Of a DNA stretch of 47,062 nucleotides, positions 8,618 to 16,369 are shown in pieces (the first letter of the stretch is position 1; each line of letters starts with the position of its first letter). The stretch covers positions 1-47,062 of the forward strand of contig NZ_FOMJ01000011.1 of the NCBI RefSeq assembly GCF_900112605.1, written 5' to 3'. The position numbers were made by a program, and so were the translations under genes. The notes below the pieces were generated by a model, which did not search any database, was not told where the DNA came from, and saw nothing but the letters and a program-made list of their open reading frames with translations. Origin of the DNA: Thiohalospira halophila DSM 15071. Lineage in GTDB: Bacteria; Pseudomonadota; Gammaproteobacteria; Thiohalospirales; Thiohalospiraceae.

Positions 8618-9346
8618 CTAGGCCGGGTGGCGAAGCAGGTCGACCCGGATGGGCATCTCGAAGCGGGCACCCTCGGGGCCCATGTACTGCTCGAAGGTCT
8701 CGCGCACGGTCTGGTGGAGTTCCGGGCTGAGGTTGTGCTCGGTGTGGGTGACGCCGAGGACCTTGTTCTCGAAGTCGGCGAAGTCCTCGAAGTCATTGCG
8801 GGTGTTGAAGAAGCGCTGCTCCGCCAGCTCCAGGGTTTCCTCGGCCACGGCGCGGCGCACCGCCTCGAAGGCGGCCCGGCGGACCTCGCCCTCGTCGTGG
8901 AACAGGCGCAGGACCTCGTTGAAGTCCCCGGCGTAGACCGGCTCGGAGATGTAGGCCACGCCGCCCGGGCGCAGCACCCGGCGGATCTCGGCCATGGCGG
9001 CATCCATGGACTCCATGGGGACGTGGTGCAGCGACTTGAACATCATCACGATGTCGGCGCTGTCGTCCTCCGCGGGGATCGCCTCGGCCCCGGCCCGGGC
9101 GAACGCCACCCCGGCCGGCATATCCGTGGCCACGCAGTTCTTCTCGTGCTGGATGTCATCCACCTCGCAGGCCAGTACCGAGGCGGGCCGGCCCGTCCCC
9201 GCGATGGCGCAGGTATGGGCGGCGGCGCCGCAACCCAGCTCGATGACCCGCGCCCCGTCCAGGGGCAGCAAGGAGGACCAGATCTCCGCCTCGTCGACGA
9301 TATCGGTCACGTGGGGGTCATGGATCTGCATGTTCTCGGCACTCAT
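8618..9346 (-). CDS. Class I SAM-dependent methyltransferase
   Basis: A 242-residue cytoplasmic methyltransferase of the UbiE/Methyltransf_11 type. Motif I is ARVIELGCGAAAHTCAIA (about residues 33-50), the ribose-binding acid follows in VLACEVDD, motif II-like text is DIVMMFKSLHHVPME, and the post-motif is VLRPGGVAYISEPVY. The remaining helical part has many Glu/Phe-rich helices (ELAEQRFFNTRNDFEDFADF), which suggest a specific but unidentified substrate. GGAGAG precedes the ATG. It is convergent with the K+ channel gene (7-base gap). A perfect 6-2-6 palindrome lies about 37-50 bases upstream of its start and may control it. Confidence 0.88.
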   Translation of the reverse strand: MSAENMQIHDPHVTDIVDEAEIWSSLLPLDGARVIELGCGAAAHTCAIAGTGRPASVLACEVDDIQHEKNCVATDMPAGVAFARAGAEAIPAEDDSADIVMMFKSLHHVPMESMDAAMAEIRRVLRPGGVAYISEPVYAGDFNEVLRLFHDEGEVRRAAFEAVRRAVAEETLELAEQRFFNTRNDFEDFADFENKVLGVTHTEHNLSPELHQTVRETFEQYMGPEGARFEMPIRVDLLRHPA

Positions 9347-9371
9347 GGGTCTCTCCGCTCTCGACTCTCAA

Positions 9372-10262
9372 TCAGTTTATTCTAATACACGTATTACTCG
9401 GGACTCCCATCCGTCCCGCGAGTTCCGCCAGCGCGGCCCGGCCGGCGTCCAGGTCCCGGCTCCGGAGGATGGCGACACGGCCGTGGGTGGGCCGGCCGGC
9501 GGCGTCGGTATCCGCCTGGATGGCGACGCCGGGGTGGCTGGGGAGTTCCCCCTCCGGGACCGCGAAGGGGCCCGCCTCCTCCGTGAACAGGGAGAGGATG
9601 TAGCCGCCCGGGACGGGGTCCAGCCCGTTCCAGTGCCCGCGGTCCACCAGCTCGACCCAGGCGGGAAGAAAGTCATCGCCGTAGTGCTCGTAGAAGCCGT
9701 TGGAACCGCGCAGGTGGGCCTCGATGATGGTGTCGCCGATGACCTCGAAATTGGTGATCCCGGTGTAGCCGGGGAGGTTGGCGGCCACCCACTCCGCGAT
9801 CAGCGCCTCGTTGGCCGGGCGCTCCACGCCGACGCGCCAGTAGAGCGGGCGGCCATCCACCCACTCGTCCCCGGCGACGGTGTGGGCGAACCAGAGCGCC
9901 TCACCGTCGCGCACCAGGCAGTCGGTGGAGGACTGCTCCCCGACCAGCCGCTCGCTCCAGAAGCTCCCCGGCGGCGGCGCGACCGAACCGGCCCGGTCCG
10001 GGTAGGCGCCTAGGCTCATGCCGGCCAGGTTGGTGATGGGGCGGACGAAGACCGGTTCATCGGCCGCCAGCCCCATCTCCCGGGGCTCCACCCCGGCCGG
10101 CGCCGCGATCAGCCCCTGGGAGAGCGCCAGCTCCAGCTTGTTGTAGACCCAGCGATGAGCCGGATTCAGCCGCCAGGCGGCAGCGTCGGAGACGGCGACA
10201 TCGGCGGCCGGCTCGGGCCGGAAGAGCCAGGCGCGGCGGGGCGGGACTCCGTGGAAGGGCAT
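9372..10262 (-). CDS. Uncharacterised protein, possibly ATP-grasp-like
   Basis: A 296-residue soluble protein that I cannot place in a named family. Features in order are NKLELALSQGL (near 42), PVFVRPITNLAG (near 70), a central EALWFAHTVAGDEW, and GITNFEVIGDTIIEAHLRGSNGF split around residues 170-192. The phrases 'R-P-hydrophobic-G', then 'x-F-E-V-I-x-D-x-I-I-E-A-H-L-R', recall the lysine/arginine and terminal E-x-N/H of ATP-grasp ligases, so a ligase-like fold is possible but unproven. The ATG has CAGGAGG 4 bases upstream. The last codons contain AT-rich promoter-like sequence for the downstream methyltransferase. It is divergent from the ClsC-type gene over a 160-base spacer with no obvious motif. 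Confidence 0.7.
   Translation of the reverse strand: MPFHGVPPRRAWLFRPEPAADVAVSDAAAWRLNPAHRWVYNKLELALSQGLIAAPAGVEPREMGLAADEPVFVRPITNLAGMSLGAYPDRAGSVAPPPGSFWSERLVGEQSSTDCLVRDGEALWFAHTVAGDEWVDGRPLYWRVGVERPANEALIAEWVAANLPGYTGITNFEVIGDTIIEAHLRGSNGFYEHYGDDFLPAWVELVDRGHWNGLDPVPGGYILSLFTEEAGPFAVPEGELPSHPGVAIQADTDAAGRPTHGRVAILRSRDLDAGRAALAELAGRMGVPSNTCIRIN
9383..9396. promoter_or_regulatory. Perfect 6-2-6 palindrome upstream of methyltransferase gene (operator candidate)
   Basis: TAATAC-AC-GTATTA is a perfect inverted repeat located 37-50 bases upstream of the methyltransferase ATG (minus strand), in an AT-rich patch that contrasts with the GC-rich surroundings. It falls inside the last codons of the upstream gene. 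Size and position suit a dimeric repressor of the ArsR or TetR kind, but no such gene is adjacent. Confidence 0.35.
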
Positions 10263-10422
10263 GGGGCCTCCTGCTGGACCTCCCCCATGCTAGGACAAAC
10301 CCGGCCCCTGCCCCACCCTGGGTGAGTAAGGGAAAGGCCGGGCGCCCACCAGCGGGAGAGGACGGCTGACCCCGGCGGCCACGGCTGACAGACTGGAGGA
10401 CAGGACCATCCGCGAGTCTCCC

Positions 10423-11952
10423 ATGCCCCGATCCGCCCGAACCGCCGCCGGCTGGCTCGCCGCCCTGCTCCTGCTGGGCCTGCTGACGGGCTGTGATCGC
10501 CTGCCCTCCCTGGGAGAACGGACGGAATCCAGCGCGCTGCCGCCCGAGGAGGCCCGCCGGACCCCGCTGGGCCGGGCCGTCGCCCCGCTGGCGGAAGACC
10601 ATCCCGGCCGCTCGGGCTTCGCCACCCTCACCGACTCTCCGGGGGCCCTGGCGGTCCGACTGAGATTGATCCGGGCCGCGGAGAAGGCGCTGGATGTGCG
10701 CTACTACGTCTGGCGCGACGACCGCGCCGGCCGTCTGATGCTCGATGCCCTCCACGACGCCGCCAAGCGGGGTGTGCGGGTGCGGCTGCTGGTGGATGAC
10801 AACGGGCTGGACGGCCTCGATGCCACCCTGGCCGCCCTGGATGCCCATCCGCGCTTCCAGGTCCGGCTGTTCAACCCCTTCACCTTCCGGACCTTCAAAC
10901 GCCTGGAATTCCTGGTGGATCTCCCCCGCCTCAACCACCGAATGCACAACAAGTCGCTCACCGCCGACGATCAGGCCACCATCAGCGGTGGCCGCAACAT
11001 CGGGGACGAATACTTCGGCGCGGCCGAGGGCCCGTTGTTCGCCGATCTGGATATCCTCGCCGTGGGGCCGGTGGTCGGGGCCATGGCCGACGACTTTGAC
11101 CGCTACTGGGCCAGTGATTCCGCCTACCCCGCGGCGACCGTCCTGCCTCCCCCGCCGGAGGGCGAAGCGGTGACCACGCCGGAGGCCGGCCCCTACGCCG
11201 AGGCACTGGACCGCCCGGGACCGGTGACGCGGCTGCTGGCCGGCACGGCCGAGCTGGAATGGGCACCCATGGAGCTGGTCAGCGACGACCCGGCCAAGGG
11301 CCTGGGCAGGGCGGAGCCGGACGGACTTATCACCCGGCAGCTCCTGGCGCGCATGGGCGAACCGGAGGATCGGCTGGACCTCATCTCGCCCTACTTCGTA
11401 CCGACCCGGACCGGGCTCTCGACCCTCGGCAAACTGGTGGATCAGGGCGTGGAGGTTCGGGTTCTCACCAACTCCCTGGCGGCCACGGATGTATTCCTGG
11501 TTCACGCCGGCTACGCCAAGTACCGCGAAGCGGCCCTGGACGCCGGCATCGATCTGTTCGAGATGCGCGCCCTGGCGGATCAGCCGGAGGAAGAGGTCCG
11601 CGCGGGCCTGCTGGGAAGCTCGGGCTCCAGCCTCCACGCCAAGACCTTCGCCATCGATGGCGAACACGTCTTCGTCGGGACCTTCAACTTCGACCCCCGC
11701 TCCGCCAACCTGAACACGGAGATGGGCTTCATCATCGAGAGCCCCGGGCTGGCCGAGCGGATCCACTCCTCCTTTGCGGACACCATCCCCGACAGCGCCT
11801 GGCGGGTGGGCCACGACGCCCGGGGCCTCTACTGGCTGGAACGCGGCCCGGACGGGGAGGCCATCCGCCACGAGACCGAACCCCACAGCAACCTCTGGCA
11901 GCGGATGGGCATGGCGATCATCGCCTGGCTGCCCATCGACTGGCTGCTGTAG
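10423..11952 (+). CDS. clsC: Cardiolipin synthase C-type phospholipase D lipoprotein
   Basis: A 509-residue phospholipase D superfamily protein with two HKD motifs. The first is RMHNKSLTADDQATISGGRN near residues 172-191, the second LHAKTFAIDGEHVFVGTFN near 404-422. This two-motif layout with NFDPRSANLNTEMG after the second is typical of ClsC (YmdC), which makes cardiolipin from phosphatidylglycerol and phosphatidylethanolamine. Unlike the E. coli enzyme, it begins with a signal peptide and lipobox (LLTGC near residue 25) followed by Asp at position +2, a signal for retention in the inner membrane. No partner OpgB-type or YmdB gene is next to it. It is convergent with the aldo/keto reductase gene. 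Confidence 0.88.
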   Translation: MPRSARTAAGWLAALLLLGLLTGCDRLPSLGERTESSALPPEEARRTPLGRAVAPLAEDHPGRSGFATLTDSPGALAVRLRLIRAAEKALDVRYYVWRDDRAGRLMLDALHDAAKRGVRVRLLVDDNGLDGLDATLAALDAHPRFQVRLFNPFTFRTFKRLEFLVDLPRLNHRMHNKSLTADDQATISGGRNIGDEYFGAAEGPLFADLDILAVGPVVGAMADDFDRYWASDSAYPAATVLPPPPEGEAVTTPEAGPYAEALDRPGPVTRLLAGTAELEWAPMELVSDDPAKGLGRAEPDGLITRQLLARMGEPEDRLDLISPYFVPTRTGLSTLGKLVDQGVEVRVLTNSLAATDVFLVHAGYAKYREAALDAGIDLFEMRALADQPEEEVRAGLLGSSGSSLHAKTFAIDGEHVFVGTFNFDPRSANLNTEMGFIIESPGLAERIHSSFADTIPDSAWRVGHDARGLYWLERGPDGEAIRHETEPHSNLWQRMGMAIIAWLPIDWLL

Positions 11953-11969
11953 CCACGACGAGCAGGCGC

Positions 11970-13025
11970 TTACAGCGCCGGATTGGTCCAGCGGCGGTGG
12001 ATGGCGTCGATGCGAGTGAGCAGGTCGTCACTCAGGGTGATGTCGACGCTGTCGATGTCGGCCTTGAGCTGCTCCATGGAGGTGGCGCCCACCAGGGTAC
12101 TGGCGGTGAAGAACTGCTGGCGGACGAAGGCCAGGGCCATCTGCGCCGGGTCCAGGCCGGCCTCCCGGGCCAGCTCGACGTATTCCCGGCACGCCTCGGG
12201 GACGCCGGGCTTGGCGTAGCGGTTGCCGAACTCGGGGTAGACCGTCAGCCGGGCACCGGCCGGCGCGCCGCCATCAAGGTATTTCCCGGTGAGGTGGCCG
12301 AAGGCCAGGGGCGAGTAGGCCAGCAGCGGCACGCCCTGGCGCCAGGCGACCTCGTCCAGGCCGTGCTCGAAGCTGCGGTTGATGAGGTTGTAGGCGTTCT
12401 GGATGGAGACTACCCGGGGCAGGCCGTGCTCGTCGGCCAGGCGGGTGAACTCGGCCACGCCCCAGGGCGTCTCGTTGGACAGCCCGATGTAGCGGACCTT
12501 GCCGGCGTCCACCAGCCCCTTGAGGACCTCCAGCTGCTCCCGGATGGGGGTCGCCTCCCACTCCCGGTGGGGGTCGAAGCGCGGCTCGCCGAACTTGGGC
12601 ACGTTCCGCTCCGGCCAGTGGATCTGGTAGAGGTCCACATGGTCGGTCCGCAGCCGCCGCAGGCTGCCCTCGATGGCGCGCTCGATATTGCTGCGATCCA
12701 CCCGTGGCAGCTCACCCTGGTCGCCGCGCATCCAGGGGAGGACCCGGGACCGGCCGGTGACCTTGGTGGCCAGGATGATCCGGTCCCGGCGGGCGGGCTC
12801 GGCGGCCAGCCAGTTGCCGATGTACTGCTCGGTGCGGGTATGGGTCTCCGCCTTCGGCGGGACGGGATAGAGCTCCGCCGTGTCCACGAGGTTGATCCCC
12901 CGCTCCAGGGCGTAGTCGAGCTGCTCATGGGCCTCGGCCTCGCTGTTCTGATCGCCGAAGGTCATGGTGCCCAGGCCGATCTCGGAGACCTCGAGATCGC
13001 TGGTGCCGAGCCGGTTGTAGCGCAT
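11970..13025 (-). CDS. Aldo/keto reductase, Tas-like (first paralogue)
   Basis: A 351-residue NADPH-dependent oxidoreductase of the Tas-like subgroup. The catalytic tetrad is visible: Asp and Tyr in NLVDTAELYPVPPK, Lys in ILATKVTG, and His in YQIHWPER. The cofactor-binding C-terminal part reads TASTLVGATSMEQLKADI. The frame stays open another 140 codons upstream, but those translate the shadow of the next gene. The ATG at 13025 gives the family's standard MRYNRLGTSDLEVSEIGLG start and has AGGAGGAG directly upstream. A close relative lies at 35348-36388 in this window. E. coli Tas complements a tyrosine auxotrophy, but the physiological substrate of these enzymes is unclear. Confidence 0.92.
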   Translation of the reverse strand: MRYNRLGTSDLEVSEIGLGTMTFGDQNSEAEAHEQLDYALERGINLVDTAELYPVPPKAETHTRTEQYIGNWLAAEPARRDRIILATKVTGRSRVLPWMRGDQGELPRVDRSNIERAIEGSLRRLRTDHVDLYQIHWPERNVPKFGEPRFDPHREWEATPIREQLEVLKGLVDAGKVRYIGLSNETPWGVAEFTRLADEHGLPRVVSIQNAYNLINRSFEHGLDEVAWRQGVPLLAYSPLAFGHLTGKYLDGGAPAGARLTVYPEFGNRYAKPGVPEACREYVELAREAGLDPAQMALAFVRQQFFTASTLVGATSMEQLKADIDSVDITLSDDLLTRIDAIHRRWTNPAL

Positions 13026-13113
13026 CCACTCCTCCTCGCTGCCGTGGCGGGCCATGATACCGCGGCGCGAGGAAGGGCTCAGCCCCCGTCGTTCCGCCGC
13101 ATGCGACCACGTC

Positions 13114-13476
13114 TCACGGAGGACCTCCCTCCTCGGGTTCGGGGTAGAAACGGGCGTAGGCCGCCGAGTCCATCTCCACCACCTCGGCGGTGAGGACGGT
13201 GCCGGCCAGCCGGGCGCGCAGGATGGCGAGGACGGCCTCGGCGAGCCGCTTGCGCTCCTCCGGGGAACGGCCGGCCTGGATACGCAGCTCGGCGTGGACG
13301 AAGGGGCGGCGCTCGCCGCCGGTGAGGTAGTCAGCCACCGGCCGCGCCCGGACCTTGATGCGGGACTCGGCGAACAGCCCGGTAGCCCGGGCGACCTCGT
13401 GGACCTCGGCCAGCAGCGCCGGGAGCTCGTCGCGGGCAACGGCATCCTCGGCGTATTCCAGGATCAGGTGGGGCAT
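13114..13476 (-). CDS. 5-carboxymethyl-2-hydroxymuconate delta-isomerase-like protein (CHMI/MIF-like tautomerase)
   Basis: A 120-residue protein of the CHMI family, trimeric tautomerases that use the N-terminal Pro as base. After Met removal it starts PHLILEYAEDA, as the family does, and continues with IKVRARPVADYLTGG, PFVHAELRIQAGRSPEERK and the C-terminal MDSAAYARFYPE. In homoprotocatechuate degraders (HpaF) it isomerises 5-carboxymethyl-2-hydroxymuconate; no other hpa gene is here, so the substrate is open. The frame runs 17 codons farther upstream, but the ATG at 13476 restores Pro2 and is preceded by a GGGGGG run. It begins one base after the Uma2 gene stop (TGACATG), so the two are translationally coupled. 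Confidence 0.85.
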   Translation of the reverse strand: MPHLILEYAEDAVARDELPALLAEVHEVARATGLFAESRIKVRARPVADYLTGGERRPFVHAELRIQAGRSPEERKRLAEAVLAILRARLAGTVLTAEVVEMDSAAYARFYPEPEEGGPP

Positions 13477-13477
13477 G

Positions 13478-14074
13478 TCACCCCCCGGAGCCGGGACGGG
13501 GCGGCAGGTCCCCGGGGCACAGGGCACACTCGGGCAGATGGACGGGGTTCACCGCCTCGCCCAGGGCAGGGCGGCGGATCTCCCCCCAGCGGCCGTCCGC
13601 CGGCCGCCGGTGGACCACCAGTTCCCCGGTAGCCCCATCCACCACCCAGTACTCCGGGATCCCGGTGGCGGCGTAGAGCGCCGCCTTCGGTCCCAGGTCG
13701 AAGCTACTGCTCGCCTCGGCCACCTCCACCAGCAGCCGGACCGCCTCGGGGCCGGGATGGGCGCTGGCGTAGCCATCGGCGCGCGGGGCCAGGAGGGCGA
13801 GATCCGGCTGGGGCTCGGAGTCCGGCGGCAGGGCCACCGGATTCTGGACCCGGACATGGGCGGCACCACCGGCACAATTCCAGAACCGACGATTGAGCCA
13901 GTCCACCACCGCCGCATGCCAACTCCCTATGGGCGCCCTCTCCAGTACCTCTCCCTGTACCAGTTCCAGCCGCTGGTCCTCGCCGAAGACCCCGGCCTCG
14001 ACCATCCGCTGGTAGTCCTCCACCGAGAAGCGGTGGCGCCGCGCCTCGGGGACCTCGACCGCTTCCGCCGTCAT
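13478..14074 (-). CDS. Uma2-family (DUF820) putative restriction-endonuclease-fold protein
   Basis: A 198-residue protein of the Uma2/DUF820 family, which adopts a PD-(D/E)XK nuclease-like fold and is abundant in cyanobacteria. Characteristic text is FSVEDYQRMVEAGVF, RLELVQGEVLERAPIGSWHA, NPVALPPDSEPQPDLALLAP (the active-site Asp of Q-P-D), VRLLVEVAEASSSFD (the E-V-A-x-S-S), and the final KAALYAATGIPEYWVVD. The candidate nuclease residues (Glu, Asp, Glu) are all present. The frame can extend to a GTG at 14089, but that start would lie on the Shine-Dalgarno AGGAGG which serves the ATG at 14074 with 5-base spacing. Cellular role is unknown. It is coupled to the CHMI-like gene downstream. Confidence 0.87.
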   Translation of the reverse strand: MTAEAVEVPEARRHRFSVEDYQRMVEAGVFGEDQRLELVQGEVLERAPIGSWHAAVVDWLNRRFWNCAGGAAHVRVQNPVALPPDSEPQPDLALLAPRADGYASAHPGPEAVRLLVEVAEASSSFDLGPKAALYAATGIPEYWVVDGATGELVVHRRPADGRWGEIRRPALGEAVNPVHLPECALCPGDLPPRPGSGG

Positions 14075-14149
14075 CGCTGCCTCCTGCACTCGGACTCGAT
14101 GTTTCCCCCAACTATGGCGCCGGATACGGTACCTGGCAACGGGCCCGGC

Positions 14150-16222
14150 TCAGGCCGGCTCCACCCGGCACAGCCCCGACTTGAAGGGCGGGAAGCCGCT
14201 GATGGGGTCGGGGTGGGCATCGTCGGTGAGGCGGTTGATCTCCGCCTCCGCCCAGCCGTGGACGCAGTGGACCACGCCGGGGGCCACGGTGTCGGCCACC
14301 TCGGCATGGAAGACCACCGCCCCGCGCGGGGAGGCCACGCGCACCCGGTCGCCGTGGGCGAGGCCGTACTCGGCGGCGGTCTCGGGATGCATGGTGGCCC
14401 GGGGCACCGGGTCGGCGGCCCGGGTGGAGGGGAAACGCTGCTGCTGGGAGTGGGTGTAGTACTTGCTGCGGCCGCCGCTGGTAAGCACCAGGGGGAACTC
14501 CGCCGCCCGTTCCGGCGTGCTCACCGGGCTCTCCGCCGGCTCCCGCCAGATCGGCAGGCCGTCGTGGCCGGCATCGCGCAGCTCCCGGCTGTCGAACTCG
14601 ATGCGGCCGGTGGCGGTGGGGAAGCCGCGCACCTCGTAGAGCCGCTGCCCCTCGAAGCCCTCCTCGTCCAGGGCATCGGCGAAGACGGTGGCGCCGTCGG
14701 GATCCTCGTAGGCCTGGCGCCGGATCTCCGGCTCCAGCCCCTCGGCGGCCTCAGCCCAGGCAGCGGCGAGGTCGCCGTGCCAGAAGTCCTCGTCCATACC
14801 CAGGGCCACGGCGATGTCCAGGCTGATCTGGGCATCCGCCCGCGCCTCGCCGCGCGGGGCCAGGACGGCGTCGCGGTAACGGACCTCGCCCCGGAACTGG
14901 CAGCCGGGATAGGCTACCAGCGCCTCCCGCTCCAGGCTGGTGGCTGCCGGGAGTACGATATCGGCCCGCTTGGCCGTCTCGGTCAGGAAGAAGTCCACGC
15001 AGGCGAAGAAGTCCAGCGCCTCCAGGGCCTGGTACATGCGCGCGGTGTTGGGCCACATGGCGGCGTTGATGCCGATGGCGAAGAGCGCCCGGATGGGCTG
15101 CGGCTCGCCCTCGAGGATGGCATCGGGCAGCGGCATGGACTGCCCCGCCGGCCAGTAGCGGGTCCAGACGGGGAAGTCCTCGTCCCCCAGCCGCGGCGGC
15201 AGGTCGCCGATGCGCTCGCGGAAGCCGTCGATGGACTTCGGTCGCACCTTGTCCAGGAAGAAGCGGTTGCCCCCCTCGATGTCGAGGTTCCCGGTCACCG
15301 CCGGCAGCAGGACGATGGCGCGGTGGTTCTGGAAGCCGTTGGAGTGCTGCACCGTCGCCGTGGGCGACAGCGCAATCTGGGCCGGGCCGCTGGTGGCATA
15401 GAGCCGGGCCGCCCGGCGGATATCGTCGGCCGGCACGCCGCAGACATCGGCCGCCCACTCCGGCGTGAAATCAGCGACGTAGGCGCGGAATTCCTCCACG
15501 CCACTGCCCCACTCCGCCAGGAAGGCCTCGTCCGCCCAGCCGTTGGCGAAGATCTCGTGGTGGAAGGCCAGGGCCAGGGCGCCGTCGGTCCCCGGGCGGG
15601 GCTGGAGGTGGAGGTCGGCGCGCTCGGCGGTCTCCGTCCGGCGCGGGTCCACCACGATGGTGGTCCGTTCCTGCTCGGGGTGGAGCAGCGGGTGCTCCTC
15701 GAAGGGCATCACCGAGCCGGGCGGGTTGGTGGACCAGAAGAGCAGGCAGCGGGTGGCCGTGGAGGCGTTAAGGCTCGCCGACTTGAGCTTGTAGCCCAGG
15801 GTGAGCTTCTCCGCGACCATGGTGGCCGAGAAGCAGCAGCCGGCCTCGGTAAGGTAGTTGGGCGAGCCGAAGTAGTGGGCCAGGCGCTGGAGCTGCGGTC
15901 GCCCCTCCTTGGTGTAGCCGGCGAAGAACCCGGCCTGCTCGGCGCCGTGCTCCGCCTTCACCGCCGAGAGTCGATGGGCGATGGTGGCCAGCGCCTCGTC
16001 CCAGGAGATCCGCTGGAACTCGTCGCTCCCCGGCGGCCCCACCCGCTTCATGGGGTAGAGCAGCCGGTCGGGGTGGTACTCGCGCTCCAGCTGCGCCGCC
16101 CCGCGCGGGCAGTCGGGCCCGGAGACCGCCGTCGCCTTCCCCTCGGCGTTGATGGTCACATCGAAGGGGCAGTTGGCATCGCACTCGTAACAGGTGCTTC
16201 GCCGGGTCACCGTCTCGCTCAC
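14150..16222 (-). CDS. Molybdopterin oxidoreductase (formate dehydrogenase/DMSO reductase superfamily), orphan
   Basis: A 690-residue bis-MGD enzyme. The N-terminal [4Fe-4S] motif uses Cys11, Cys14, Cys18 and Cys38 (TCYECDANCPF and GPDCPRG). The molybdenum-ligand region reads YLTEAGCCFSATMVAEKLTLG, with Cys as likely Mo ligand. The C-terminal molydopterin-binding domain begins FPLVLTSGGRSKYYTHSQQQ and ends with HGDRVRVASPRGAV. No Tat signal is present, so it should be cytoplasmic. No iron-sulfur or membrane subunit gene flanks it. Length and N-terminal cluster fit FdhF- or nitrate reductase-like single subunits. The substrate is not predictable. The start is GTG at 16222 with GGAG 8 bases upstream; it diverges from the helicase gene. 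Confidence 0.88.
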   Translation of the reverse strand: MSETVTRRSTCYECDANCPFDVTINAEGKATAVSGPDCPRGAAQLEREYHPDRLLYPMKRVGPPGSDEFQRISWDEALATIAHRLSAVKAEHGAEQAGFFAGYTKEGRPQLQRLAHYFGSPNYLTEAGCCFSATMVAEKLTLGYKLKSASLNASTATRCLLFWSTNPPGSVMPFEEHPLLHPEQERTTIVVDPRRTETAERADLHLQPRPGTDGALALAFHHEIFANGWADEAFLAEWGSGVEEFRAYVADFTPEWAADVCGVPADDIRRAARLYATSGPAQIALSPTATVQHSNGFQNHRAIVLLPAVTGNLDIEGGNRFFLDKVRPKSIDGFRERIGDLPPRLGDEDFPVWTRYWPAGQSMPLPDAILEGEPQPIRALFAIGINAAMWPNTARMYQALEALDFFACVDFFLTETAKRADIVLPAATSLEREALVAYPGCQFRGEVRYRDAVLAPRGEARADAQISLDIAVALGMDEDFWHGDLAAAWAEAAEGLEPEIRRQAYEDPDGATVFADALDEEGFEGQRLYEVRGFPTATGRIEFDSRELRDAGHDGLPIWREPAESPVSTPERAAEFPLVLTSGGRSKYYTHSQQQRFPSTRAADPVPRATMHPETAAEYGLAHGDRVRVASPRGAVVFHAEVADTVAPGVVHCVHGWAEAEINRLTDDAHPDPISGFPPFKSGLCRVEPA

Positions 16223-16369
16223 GTCCGCATCTCCGTGAAGATTTGTTCAAAGGAGATTCTGGCCTCCAGGGCCCCTCCTGACCACCTGCCAGGGGTAATG
16301 CTTTTCCAGTGGGCCGAGAGGTCACTGCCAGGCCCCGTGCGCATCGGCTGCCCTTGTTACCATGGCGCC

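Noticed and set aside
10057-11886. Minus-strand open frame of 609 codons over the ClsC gene
   Set aside because: Antisense to two intact HKD motifs; no recognisable product.
13355-16369. N-terminal extension of the helicase frame by about 1000 residues
   Set aside because: The extension is antisense to the Uma2 and molybdoenzyme genes and low in complexity; the helicase begins properly at 16370.
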